The notes beneath the pieces are model-generated. The model was not told the DNA's origin, did no database searches, and was given only the letters and a program-made list of their open reading frames with translations. From Anaeramoeba flamelloides (taxonomy: Eukaryota; Metamonada; Anaeramoebidae), in NCBI GenBank assembly GCA_027625915.1, contig JANTQA010000015.1, positions 1,054,001 through 1,118,000 of the forward strand: DNA of 64,000 nt, in the 5' to 3' direction. Below, in pieces: positions 47,837 to 59,046 of the stretch (within the stretch, counting starts at the first letter, position 1; every line of letters starts with the position of its first letter). The position numbers and the translations under genes were made by a program.

Positions 47837-49539
47837 AATTTCAATTTAAATTGAAATAATTTTTACGATATTTCACTTGAATTTTTTATTTAAAAAAAAA
47901 AAAAAAATACAATTTAATAATAATCAACTAAATAAATTCAATATTGCGTTTTTCCCTTTTTATTGTGATTGTAATAAAATATAATAATAGAATTTTTCAT
48001 CTCAAAGTATAGAATACATGATACTGTAATTATTTCATTTGAGTGTCTATTTATTTTATGAATAATTTAACTTTTTCGGGGATAAAATATTTTTTCATGA
48101 AAAAAGTAAATTATCCAGAAAAAGTATTTTAAAATACATATTTTGTGAAAAAAAACTGATCATTTTTTAAACACAATATTTTTCTTTTTAATCTTGATGA
48201 ATTTTTCAGAATTACCAAGTTATTATATTAATCAGGTTCTTTATTTAAGACGAAATATACCAGTTGGTAATTTTTGTTGAACAACAAAAAGATGTTTTTA
48301 AAACAAAATTATTTTTTAAAGTGAACAAAAGAAGAAAAAAAAATACATCAAGATCAGATCAAAAAAATAATTGAATTTTGTTTTGGTTTTATAGGCAAAT
48401 TTATTGTTCTCTTTCATCGGCTCAAATAACAATTTAAGGTAAATCATCATTTCTCGATCATCTGTTGGATCATAGGTTGCTATGAAAATAAAATACTTTG
48501 GATACAGTTAGCTCTCTAATAAAATTCTATATTTGGCTGTCATCAACGAAACAATTTTTGAAAGAATCTTCAATATAAAAGGGAAGAGTTTTATTTTTAA
48601 ATTCCTTTTCAATGGTAGATACCATACAGTCTTAAATCCAGAATGTTTATTTGAAAAACTTGTTATATTATATTTGTTCTTTTCTTTTCATACTTTTTCA
48701 TTTTGGAAAATTTTAACTCTAAAGTTGAATGTATGTATTTTATAATCGATCGTATAGATCTAATGGGGATTTCTTTTTCTTCTTGGGAATCTAACTTTTT
48801 TAGGTATAAATGCCCTTTTGAAAAAAAAATTATTCTATAATATATCCCAATTGGTTTTTAATTGTTTGTTTGTCACTAAATTTGGAAGTTTAATTATTGT
48901 ATAAAAAAATATTTTATTTCCCCCTTTTATTTTTTATTTAACACAATAAAATAAATGAATAATTAAAAGATTTAAATCTTTTATTTTGGTATTATTTCAT
49001 AAGAAAATTTTTTTAATGAAAGAACTGAAATAAAAAGATTTTCAAATTGATTTAGTATTAATTCAACAAACCTTATTATTGGATGTGTTTAATTGGTGAA
49101 AAATGGTATTTTTCCATTAAAAACCCAACTTTTTCGTTAAAAAGGTACTTTATCGTGATGAAGTATTTATTAGTATAAAAAAGGTAATTTGTCACATCTA
49201 GGTGTAAAATTCTAATATATACATAATCTAATTTCAAAAAATGCGGGTTTCATCAGAAATAAATTTGTTTAATTGTTTATTTTTTGAATAATAATGTATT
49301 TTACTAAAGTTTTTAGAAATAATAACCAATATAGATTAATAAATAAGAATACAGTGCAATCATTTTCTTTATCGAAAGGAAAATGAAAAAAAGAAAAAAA
49401 TAATAACAAAAAAGATTGAGCCTAATTTTGAAATTTTACCTATTTGTCTATATATATATTATTATTGTTATTATCACAAGTATTTTGCAATAGTAAAACC
49501 AATTTTCGTAATTTTCCATTTAAATTCAATATACCCCTC

Positions 49540-50250
49540 ACCATTCCACTGGTTGACCTAAATTTCATCAAGTTTAAAAGCAAAGATTAAAAATGATATC
49601 TATTTACTAATAAATTTATTTTGTTATTTGTCTTTAATCTTGAAACGTATTATAATAAAAAGTTAAAACATTTCAAAGATGATGTAATTATGTATTTATA
49701 TTTTTTTAATACTATCAGTTCCACTTTTAAGGTACAAACTTTCAACAAAATTTAAGGCACAAAAAAAATCTCAGATTAAGGTATAAAATCCAGATTTTAG
49801 TAAAATAAATTGTAAAAAAAAAAAATTACAAATTTTGTGCCTTAATTTAAGATTTTTTTGTACCTTAAATTCTGTTGAAAGTTTGTGTCTTAAAAGTGGA
49901 ATTGGTTGTAATGGATATAAAAAAATTCTTGATCATTTTCACTTTTTTAAAAAATGTTTTTTTTTTTGGTTTTTATATTATTTTAATAAAGTTATTTTAT
50001 AATGATAATAGTATTTCAAAACACTGTAAATTTTGTACTAATAATAAATATAGAAAAACCCTTATTAATTTTATGATAAAATAATTAAATAAAAATATAT
50101 AAATGAGAAATTTACATTTTTTTTTTAATACTAAATTTCAATAAATGCTGAATTATGAGAAAAATGAAATTCGTTTCTTTAGGCCATTATTGAGTGTTTA
50201 AAATGAATAATGTTCTAAAACTTCAATAAGTACTCTCTTTCTTCTTCTTT
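49540..50250. mobile_element. TIR element B, copy 2, carrying a nested MITE
   Basis: It matches 21561-22080 in order: a diverged left end (CCCCTCACCATTCCACTGG), GACCTAAATTTCATCAAGTT, TTATAATAAAAAGTTAAAAC, ATTTTATGATAAAATAATTA, GAGAAAAATGAAATTCGTTT, TTAGGCC. The match is interrupted precisely by the MITE at 49713-49910, showing that the MITE arrived later. Confidence 0.62.
49713..49910. mobile_element. MITE family 1, copy 5 (nested)
   Basis: Left end TATCAGTTCCACTTTTAAGG and right end AAAAGTGGAATTGGTTGTA; interior matches 3502-3701 closely (TACAAACTTTCAACAAAATT, AATTTTGTGCCTTAATTTAA). TA lies at both borders. It sits inside element B copy 2. Confidence 0.78.
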
Positions 50251-50280
50251 TCTAATACATTATCTCGTTAAAAAATCCAA

Positions 50281-50620
50281 TAGTGTATATACAGTAAAAT
50301 ATATTTTGAAGATAAACATCTTGCTATTTTGAGACACTTTTAAATTCGAAAAAAAGATTTTTTGAAATTGTTTTGTTTTTGATGATCAAAATTTACTCTA
50401 TTTTTTGAGATATATTTTTTATTATTTTCCCAATTTTTCGAATTTCTTTTTTCATGGTAGAACTTTAAGAAACCAATACCAGATTTTGTTAGGGTTTACT
50501 ATTGGTTTCGTTGATCATTTAAGGTCTAGCCTTTAAATACAAGAGGAATCATAATGGTTATATTTTTAAAGACGCTTTTTATATGCCTGCAAGTATTATT
50601 TCAGCAATAGGATAACCCGA
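50281..50620. mobile_element. TIR family 2, degraded copy
   Basis: It matches the 5592-6075 element through ACTCTATTTTTTGAGATA, AGAACTTTAAGAAACCAATA, TTTGTTAGGGTTTACTATTG and ACGCTTTTTATAT. Both termini are too decayed to define exact ends. Confidence 0.55.
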
Positions 50621-50755
50621 AACTAATTTTTACAATTGATTTTCCTCTGATTTAATATTAAAACAGTGATAATTTTTCACTGAATCAAAAACAACAGAAT
50701 CAATTTGGAATGACAAAATCACCACTTTATTAAAGGTTTAAGTTTTATGAGATAA

Positions 50756-51028
50756 ATGAGGTTCACAAATTACCAAGTAAAAATAGTTAACAACAAATAT
50801 TCCTGGTGGTTTTCAGGATTATTGCTGTATTTTAATCAAAAATGTAATATTGGAATTCAAATATGGTTGAAATTAAACTTTACGATAGGATCACTTTCAT
50901 CACATAATTGTTTGAAAACATCTTTGAAATTTGGGATTAATAAGTCGAACGAGGGTAACAAGATAAAACAATCAAACTCGAATAAATTTTTTGAAAAAAA
51001 AGATTTTATCTTACAGTTAGAAAGGTAA
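50756..51028 (+). CDS. Possible small gene, unknown product
   Basis: An open frame of 90 residues whose codon use (ACA, TCA, GGA, GTT, and several G/C-ending codons) is less biased than the surrounding filler. The sequence alternates short hydrophobic and polar stretches (SWWFSGLLLYF, NIGIQIWLKLNFTIG, CLKTSLKFGI), somewhat like beta-strands of an outer-membrane barrel end, but no family was recognised. The stop overlaps a splice-donor-like AAAG|GTAAAC, so it could be an exon of a longer gene or a decayed fragment. It lies about 270 nt upstream of the formin start on the same strand. Confidence 0.28.
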   Translation: MRFTNYQVKIVNNKYSWWFSGLLLYFNQKCNIGIQIWLKLNFTIGSLSSHNCLKTSLKFGINKSNEGNKIKQSNSNKFFEKKDFILQLER

Positions 51029-51294
51029 ACTTAGAATTCCCTAATCACACCACAATCTTTTAAAGATTTTCAAAATTTTTTTTTTATTTTTAAAAATACC
51101 TTTTTTTTTCAATTTAACGATCCGAACTGTAAAAAAAACAAGAATAAAAATAAGAATAAAAACAAAAAATCAGTACCCTCAAAAACTGTATTGTTGAGTA
51201 AAGTTTTATTCCTAAAACAAAATAGTCAGGATTTTGAAACGGTTTCATTTTCTGTCAGTTTCTGAATTTTTTACTTGTTTTATTAAAAATTTGA

Positions 51295-54200
51295 ATGGGA
51301 AATACTGAATCAGACAACTCACCTGATGAGCTAGGCTCAGAAGAAGAAAAGGAAGTGTTTACAAAAAAGCTCTCTGAAAACAACATGACAATTGAGGAAT
51401 TTGATAACCAATTCGAAAAATTAATTGTAAAAAACTGTTTCTTTTTTTTCTTTATTTTCCCCAATCTTTTTTATTGCTTAAATTTTGACCTAAAAAAAAC
51501 AAAAAAAAAAAAAAAAAAAAAAAGAAAACCCTTGGCTTGGGAGAGAATCAAATACAACAAATGCGGAAACTTAAGGGTCAAAACAAACTCTCGCTCATTC
51601 AGTCTTATACAAAAATACCAGAAAAATCGACAAAAAAACCAAGCTATTTTCTTGAAAAATTAAAAAAAAATCCTGATGTTGCACTTTTAACAGAATTAGC
51701 AGTTTCGTTAAGGGGAACCCCAATCCAGTGGGTCCAGGAATTTGTCGAAAAAGGTGGTTGTCGTCAACTCCTTTCTCAATTTGGAAAAAAGATCAAAAAG
51801 AAAATAGATTCTGAACTGCATTTCAAATATTTGCTAACAATCAATAGCCTTATTAATAATGGTGTAAGTATATTTATTTGGCTTTTTTTTTTTTTTCTTA
51901 AAGTCTTTTTATTTTTTATTTTTTCTTTTTTCGCTTCAATGTTATTTTACTGAATTTTCTCCAATTCAGAAATAAATTTTTGATTTTGTGGATTTGGTGT
52001 GTGCTTTTAAAACCATACACACTCTTTGGCCATCTTTTTTCACAAATTTAATAATACCCTTCATAATTACACGGAAAAAATAAAGGTTTTCACAAAGAAC
52101 CGAAATAACTCGTAAAAAACAAAATTCGATTTTAAAATGATCCTTTTTATTTAATAACAATGTAAAACAATATCAAAATTTATTCTTTCTTTTGGGTTGT
52201 TACCTGAACAAAATTGAAGATCAAAACGATAAAAATCTTCAGTGTCTCTTTTTTTTTTTTCTTTAAAAATACGCAAATTTTGTCAAAGAATTTTACAAAA
52301 AACAAAATTGACAAAACTTTTTCTCATAAAAACATTTTCAATAATTTTACCTTTATTTCAGCAGAAATCTCTTTAAATTGAAACAAACCCTGTATAACCA
52401 CACGGGATATCCTAATTCCATGCCCTGTGGATATTACTTTTATAACTAACAACATATTCATTAGCTTCAAAGAATGTTTAGTCAAGAAATCTTGCTTTGT
52501 TTACAATTTAGCTTTTTTTTTTAGAAAATTTTTCAATAATATGGTAAAAACATTTTCTCTTCACCAATTCCAGAATTTACCTTGAAAAATTTGTGAAAAC
52601 CAAAACCCTCTTGGTACACTTGTGATCCACTTAATCTTAAAACATAACAGAGTTTACTGAAACTGTTTAAATATATTTTCCGATAAAGTGAAAAGTAAGT
52701 GAACTTAGAAGGTAAACAATATTGATTTTAAATTTGTCTTTTGTTACTTGATACATTTTCATTAGTTTTTGGATCAATAAATCTTTTTTTTTTTAATTTT
52801 CATTAAAATTACTAAAAAAGTGATAATTTGCAATATTTTTACTTTTCTATAATCCACTAACTTTTAAATGGGTTTTATATATAACTATTTCAACCCACAG
52901 ATAACATGGAATTAGAATAGTCCTTAATAATTAGGTACTTTACAAAAAAAATTTTTTTTTGAGATTACTGATAAATTCAAATAAATATCTGAAAATTTTT
53001 ACTTCCATTTTCAATTTTGGAAATTTTTTTTACTTTAGCTTTGAGTAAAGAATTTTATTAGTTTAATTTTTAGAAACTTTGTAAAATGGGTTTGGCTTGA
53101 AAAGATTCTTTTTCTTATGTTATTTTAAAAGTTGAGGTTAATGATTACAAAAATGGAAATTGAATAAAAAATTTTAATAAATTTATTATAATTTATCGGT
53201 AATTGAAAATTTGATTTAAATTCCAAAACATAAACTTTTGTTCAAGGTTATTTTACACCGATATATAAGTACTCATGAATTTAAAATCGAATTCTAAAAA
53301 GCTTCTAGCTTTTAAATTACATAAAAAAAAACATCAAATCACTATATTGCAAAAGAAAATAAACTTTTTCGATCACTTACAAAACAGGCAGTCATACACA
53401 ATGAATAGAACATCACTTTAAAACAAAAAACACACAAGTTTTGAGTGATTTATTCAGCTGACCGCATTATAAAAGTATTTTAAACACTGCTCTGATTCAA
53501 ACCAACCCTTTTTTTAAAGATTTTTTAAAGAGAAGGGACACATACATTACAAACCTACAGTAAAATTTTATAATATATAGCAATTGATTTTCTATTATAG
53601 TAATTTTCAAAAAGTGTGAAAATTGGTATTTTTTTTATATAACGAGATTTTTGGGAAAAAAAAATTAATTTATTGAAATGAAAAAATCGATTTTAAAAAA
53701 GAAATTTCAACTATTCAGAACCCAAATATAAGGATTTTAGTAACTTATTATTTTTCATTTTTTCTTCTTAAAAGAAAATTTTTAGAAGAATTTATTTTCT
53801 ATTTAGAAAAAATTTTTATTTCACATTAAAGGCTACTAAAAAATAATATTTTGTGATCTTTTGAATTTTTTTTTTGTACAATTGAATTACTATTCCAAAA
53901 AATCGTTTGACTTTTTCAATTTTACCAATTTAACGTTGAATTTTCAACTGATCAAAAACAATCGATCAAGTTGAAGATTTTTATCTTATGATTTGAAAGG
54001 GAGGAATTCGATCAAAAAAAAAAAATGTAAACAAGCTGTTTGGTGAAAAAGTTCTTGTAAATAGTACATAAACATTTTTTTTTTTTCTAAAACTTATTTA
54101 AATTGTTTTTGATGAATAGTTTATGAATTCAATTACCCTCGTTTTCTTATCAATAAAATAAAAGAAAAAGAAAAAAAATGATAATAATTTCAAATAAGTA

Positions 54201-57200
54201 AAAGAATAATAAATTAAAAATTTTCAGAAAAAGAAATTGGAAATAAGAAAATTGATTTTGTATTCGAATATTGTCTCATCATGTGTTGAAATATTGACAC
54301 CAACTCTCAAATAAGAACTCTCAAATAAGAACTCTCAAAAATAAAATACAATTAAAATTACTTTACTCTTTTATTCAATAATTATTTTGGTTTTATTAAA
54401 AAGAAGAAAAAAAACACCCTTTTTTTTTTTTTTGAAGTTTTTATTTTAAATAGTTTCTTTTGGTTTTTCCATGAACCGATAAATTTGTAAATATTTTATT
54501 CTTTTAATGAATTGAGTAAAAAATTGATTTTATTTACTTTAATGAAACATTATTTCAATAAATTTATTACTAATTTCTAAATGAGAAATTAGAACAATCC
54601 CATTTAGATCTCAAAAAAATTCAAGACGAATTATCAACAAACAACTCTACAATTAACAGTTTTATGAATTATTCAAAATTAATTTTTTTTTTTTTTACAA
54701 TTATTTCTTATTCTTTAAATATTTTTAACAATCATAAGAGATAAAAGATAAATATAAAACATTTTGAGGGAATATCCAAATAATTGATTTTGTAAAAAGT
54801 AATGTTCAGAAACTAATTTTTAAAAAAGATAATAACAATCTCAAAAAAATTATTTTTACCAAAAATCTTTTAATGTATATATTAATAACAAAAACAATAA
54901 AAATAAACAAAAAACCAACAAAAACAACCAAACAAAAATAACTAACAAAAACTAAAAATAAAAACAAAAACAAAAACTAAAAACAAAAACAAAAACACCA
55001 ATACCAATACCAATAATCGATAATAGATTGGTCTGACTGAATTTTTAAATGAAGAAAAATCTCTACTTTATCTAGTTCATTCATTAGCAAGTAACGACAC
55101 AAAAGTCATTAAAGCGGCAATTGACATTTTAGCGCCTGTAACATTTGTTCCAGGGCAGGTCTATCGGGTTAGAGATGCCATTACTGAGGTCCATAAATCA
55201 AGAGGCATTATTGACTTATATTTAATTACACGGGCGTTAATTAAAAAAAAAGATTATGAATTAAAAACTAGTACGATGTTGTTAATTAATTCATTTTGTT
55301 CAAATGAATATATACCATTTCGGGTTACCACTCGGTTTGAGCTATTGGAATTAGGGCTAGATGATTTTTTAAAAACCGTTGATTTGACCATTGATAGTAA
55401 CCTCAAGAGACAGATTGAGATTTTCCATCGCCAAAGAAAGGAAGATTCCAAATTATTATTTGAACATTTTGGCTCTACCAAAATAGATATTTATTCTGAG
55501 AAAATATTTGGCCATTTATTAAACATGTGTGATGAAACAGAAAAAAAGAAATTATATAAGTTCATGAGGAATTTAATTAAAATATCACATGAATCGACAA
55601 TTGAAAAGACTGATCTTTTCGGCGGACTCTTTGAGATTATTGATTACTACGAAGAAAATAAAAATAATATTTTATCATTTACATCACTTATCGAAGAAAT
55701 GCAACAGGCACAGACAATTATGGTCAAATCTCTGAAAAAGGATAAGAACACAGCCCTTTCGCGAAAAAATATGAAACGGTTTTCGACAATTAACCCCCGA
55801 TCACCAAATAAAAACAAAAATAGGAAAATGTCAAAAAAAAAGCATAAGTACAATAAGAAAAATTTAAAATATCACATGAACCAATCTTCAGGTGGCATCT
55901 CAAAAAAGGCCCTTTTGGATAAAAAGATAAAATCGTCTCTTGTTACAACTGAATCGGTAGGCACAAAAGAAGAAAAAGGCGAAGAATCGAAAAAAATAGA
56001 GGAAACAAAAAATTCAGGAGGAACTGAAGGCGGTATACCACCACCACCAATGTCTGGCAGCACGGGCGGGATACCACCACCACCACCAATGTCCGGTAGC
56101 ACGGGCGGGGTACCACCACCACCACCAATGTCCGGCAGCACGGGCGGAATACCACCGCCACCAATGATGGGGGGAGTAGGAGGACTTCCACCACCACCAA
56201 TGCTAAATAAAAGAAAGGTCTCAAAGTTTGTGCCCCTGAGATGGAAGCCAATTTCAAAGCACAAATTACAAAATAATCCATATTGGAATGACTCAAATAA
56301 CGACAATGACGAAAAAAGTAGTTTAGCAGGTAAATTGGATACCAAGGAATTGCAAAGCTTGTTTTTAAAAAAAAAAAAGGGGCAAATCAAAAAAACTACA
56401 ACAAATACGAAAAAAAACGAAAACGAGCAATTAGTAGATATGAACACCTCCAAAACAATTGAAATATTTTTTGGGAAAAGCAAGCCATCAGTCGAGCAAG
56501 TTATCACTGGGATTTTGTCCTTTGATGAAAAGTTATTCCAGCCTAGTATCATTAAGGATTTTAAAAAACTGTTACCGGACACAACAACGGAAATAAAATT
56601 AAAAAATTATAAAGGCGACTACCAAAAGCTAAATTATGTCGACAAATTATTTATGGAACTTATTAAAATCAACAATCTTAATGATCGTATTCAATTTTGG
56701 GAATGGAAGGTATCCGTGGAGCCTAAATTAGATATCATCAGCTCTGAAATGAAAATTATCTCAAAGGCCACCGAAATCATGAAATCTGATCAAAATTTGA
56801 AAAAAATCTTTTTAATGATCCTTGACGTTGGCAACATTTTAAACGAAAACTCGGGATCGAATAAAGTGTCTGGCTTTGAATTGAAAATATTAAGACAGAT
56901 CGGCTCAATCAAATCCCCACTTGATAAGGATATCACCTTACTGTATTTCATCGTCAAGCAATTAAACACCAACTCTCCAAAGTGTATCGAGGAAACAGTA
57001 AAGAACTATAAGTTGTTTAACCTCGCAAAAAACGTTTCCTATAAATTTATTGACGATACAATCAAGGACTTGAATACGAATCTGAAGAAATTGGAAAATG
57101 TCCTGACCAAATTTAAAAAGCCGATGAACAAAAATGACAAGTTTTTTAAAATAATGTCCGAATTTAACGAGAAAACTTCTGAAAAGCTACAGAAGCTGAA

Positions 57201-57576
57201 ATTGAAATTTACAAATACTATTAATGGCTATAAAGATACCTTAGACATTTTTGGCGAGGATAAAAGTAAAATAAATTTTAATGAATTCTTTGGTACACTG
57301 ACAACCTTTTATCAAGATATTACCAAGACAAATTCTAAATACCTCTCAAAAAAGAAAAATGAAGAAATCCGAAAGAGGAAAATGAAAAATAAAAAAATGT
57401 TAAAAGAAAAAACGAGCAACGCCTTAAAAGAAGAAAGAAACGTTATAGATAAAATTTACGAAGAAATACTTGCTGGTAATGGGCTGACATTGAAAAGCTC
57501 AACTACAACTTTGGATTCTACACAGAGAGTCAAAATTTACAACAGAAGGAAAAGTACTTCTTATATGAAAAAATAA
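51295..57576 (+). CDS. Diaphanous-related formin
   Basis: Three exons (51295-51426, 51546-51863, 55027-57576) join in phase through GT-AG introns of 119 and 3163 nt to give 999 residues. Formins nucleate and elongate unbranched actin filaments under Rho-GTPase control. Order: GTPase-binding and FH3 regions (about 30-330; IEEFDNQFEKLI joins NQIQQMRKLKG across exon 1-2, later PSYFLEKL, IQWVQEFVEKGGCRQLL, and LINNG|IGLTEFL across exon 2-3); a Lys-rich linker; FH1 (about 483-543) with four PPPPMSGSTGG-type repeats; FH2 (about 546-910) with KFVPLRWKPI, GNILNENSGSNKVSGFELKI and LLYFIVKQL; and a C-terminal VIDKIYEEILAGNG (956-969) that fits the autoinhibitory DAD pattern, followed by basic residues. 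FH3 plus DAD imply an autoinhibited, Rho-activated form. The ATG at 51295 is the first in frame. Confidence 0.9.
51864..55026 (+). other. Formin intron 2 (3.2 kb)
   Basis: Donor GGT|GTAAGT, acceptor GATAATAG|ATT, phase 0. It contains repeat G (about 52965-53205) and, immediately before the acceptor (54895-55015), an A/C-rich array of (A4-6C) units with no pyrimidine tract. Nothing coding was recognised. Confidence 0.75.
52965..53205 (+). repeat. Dispersed repeat G, copy 2
   Basis: Partner of 44388-44630, same orientation. Shared blocks include CTGATAAATTCAAATAAATA, AGAAACTTTGTAAAATGGGT, TTGGCTTGAAAAGATTCTTT and AATGATTACAAAAATGGAAA. Confidence 0.6.
56035..56165 (+). repeat. Tandem repeat encoding the formin FH1 region
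   Basis: Four units of about 33-39 bp built on CCACCACCACCAATGTCYGG plus a CAGCACGGGCGG-type segment. Neighbouring units are nearly identical at the DNA level, so the number of proline tracts is likely to vary among strains. Confidence 0.85.
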
Positions 57577-57774
57577 TGGGCTTTATTATTCATATTATTT
57601 TTAATTTAATTTTAATAATATTTTATGATTTTTCTACTTTTATTTTTTTTTTATTTTTTTTTTTTTTTACTTTTTTTGTATTTGTTATTAATTTTAATAA
57701 AAAAACATCAAATATCTTTCAAGGGTATACTATAAATATTAAATAATAAACATTCCTCTCAATAATAAACTCTT

Positions 57775-57910
57775 TTTCAGTCAAAGGGGCCCAGTTTTAT
57801 TGAAGAAATGGAAGACATTCTATGAGTTTAATTCATTACTCTTATCAAACTAAAATTTTCAATTTTTAGATCAAAATCATTTTTTCTCATTTTGTAAAAT
57901 TTTTTTTTTT

Positions 57911-57975
<65 letters not shown>

Positions 57976-58330
57976 TTACTTTGAAAAAAAAAATGTTTGA
58001 AAAACGAAATAAACATTAAGAAAAGTTAAGCTTTGTATGTTCTTTTAAAATTCATACATTTACAAGTAAAAAATCTTAGTATCAACGATTTTAATTTCCT
58101 AAAGAAATTGAGAATTTTGCACGAGACGTTCCAATGAATGGGGCCCAAAAAATTTTTTTTAACATTTTTTTTTTTTTTGAAATTTATGGTTTGTTCAGGG
58201 GTTTCTTTTATAATTATGGACTCTTATATGAAGTTTATTATTTCTCGTATTTCTAAACAATCTAAGTTTGGTTGATTCTTAAAAAAAAAGTGACTTTTTC
58301 ATTTTTGGCTGGGCACCTTTGAGTGAAATG
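57775..58330 (-). repeat. Dispersed repeat E, copy 3 (inverted)
   Basis: Relative to 15218-15870 and 35400-36050 this copy is reversed: it begins TTTTTCAGTCAAAGGGGCCC and passes through ATCAAAATCATTTTTTCTCA, a long poly-T run, AAAGAAATTGAGAATTTTGC and, at its end, TTTTTGGCTGGGCACCTTTG. Confidence 0.57.
57912..57970. repeat. Poly-T run of 59 nt
   Basis: An uninterrupted run of T, extended by T14 plus one G on its left, inside repeat E copy 3. Equivalent positions in the other copies are A-rich (reverse strand), so the run is an expanded A-tract of that repeat. Confidence 0.9.
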
Positions 58331-58579
58331 GAGTTTATTATATATTTTATTTGGTATTTTATCAAAATATTGAATGTTTTAATTTTAATTTATAAATTGA
58401 AGAATCGAGTATATCTGCTAAATAAGATCAGGTTGTGGAAGAAGAAAATATTGATAAAAAAAATCCAAAGAGTAACCAAAGAAATGCTTATTGTATCCTT
58501 TCAATATTTTTATTTTTTCAATTTAAAAACTATCTAGAATGTTCACAAAAACTCATATTCAGATGATAAAATCAATGGA

Positions 58580-58960
58580 TAAAAAAGAACAAGTTTTTAT
58601 TATTTTTAATTTTGTACCAATATAATATCTGATTCAATATTCAATAGTATACCTAAGGTTGAATCAATTTTGAAGGTTAACTCATTGATATTTTTTGAGA
58701 GAATTTTCAAACATTAATTGAATTTGTTAACAATATTTAGTAATTTTGATCAATTTTTTGAGATTTTTGTTTTTTTTTTGTTTTTTTTAAGATACAAATG
58801 TCTTTTGAAATTAAGTATATTTTTCCAGAGTAAAATATCAAATATTATCTTTTCTTATTAGAACATTTGCTTTTTAATCGTATAACTTTAAGATATCAAA
58901 ATTATATTGGCTTTTTATTTATTGTTTGTTTTCTTTGATGATTAAATTCTTCAGGTTTTA
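58580..58960. mobile_element. TIR family 2, degraded copy
   Basis: It matches 5650-6010: AATAGTATACCTAAGGTTGA, AATCAATTTTGAAGGTTAAC, TTGATCAATTTTTTGAGATT, TAACTTTAAGATATCAAAAT. Termini are not recognisable. Confidence 0.5.
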
Positions 58961-59046
58961 GGTTAGAAAATACAACTAGAGCTTAGAGGTTTTTTTTGAT
59001 CCATCACCAATAAGAAGGGAAATTATTCTTTATTCTTTTTGCTCTT

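Larger units (their letters stand above)
47837..51294. other. Intergenic region between NHE and formin genes
   Basis: It contains element B copy 2 (49540-50250) with a MITE inserted in it (49713-49910), and a TIR family 2 copy (about 50281-50620). The NHE 3' end is AT-rich right after the stop. A possible short gene at 50756-51028 is listed separately. From 48000 to 49500 I see nothing but AT-rich DNA. Confidence 0.6.

Noticed and set aside
55872-56582. 236-residue Gly/Pro-rich frame opposite the formin gene
   Set aside because: It is the antisense of the FH1 proline repeat; the sense strand is clearly the formin.
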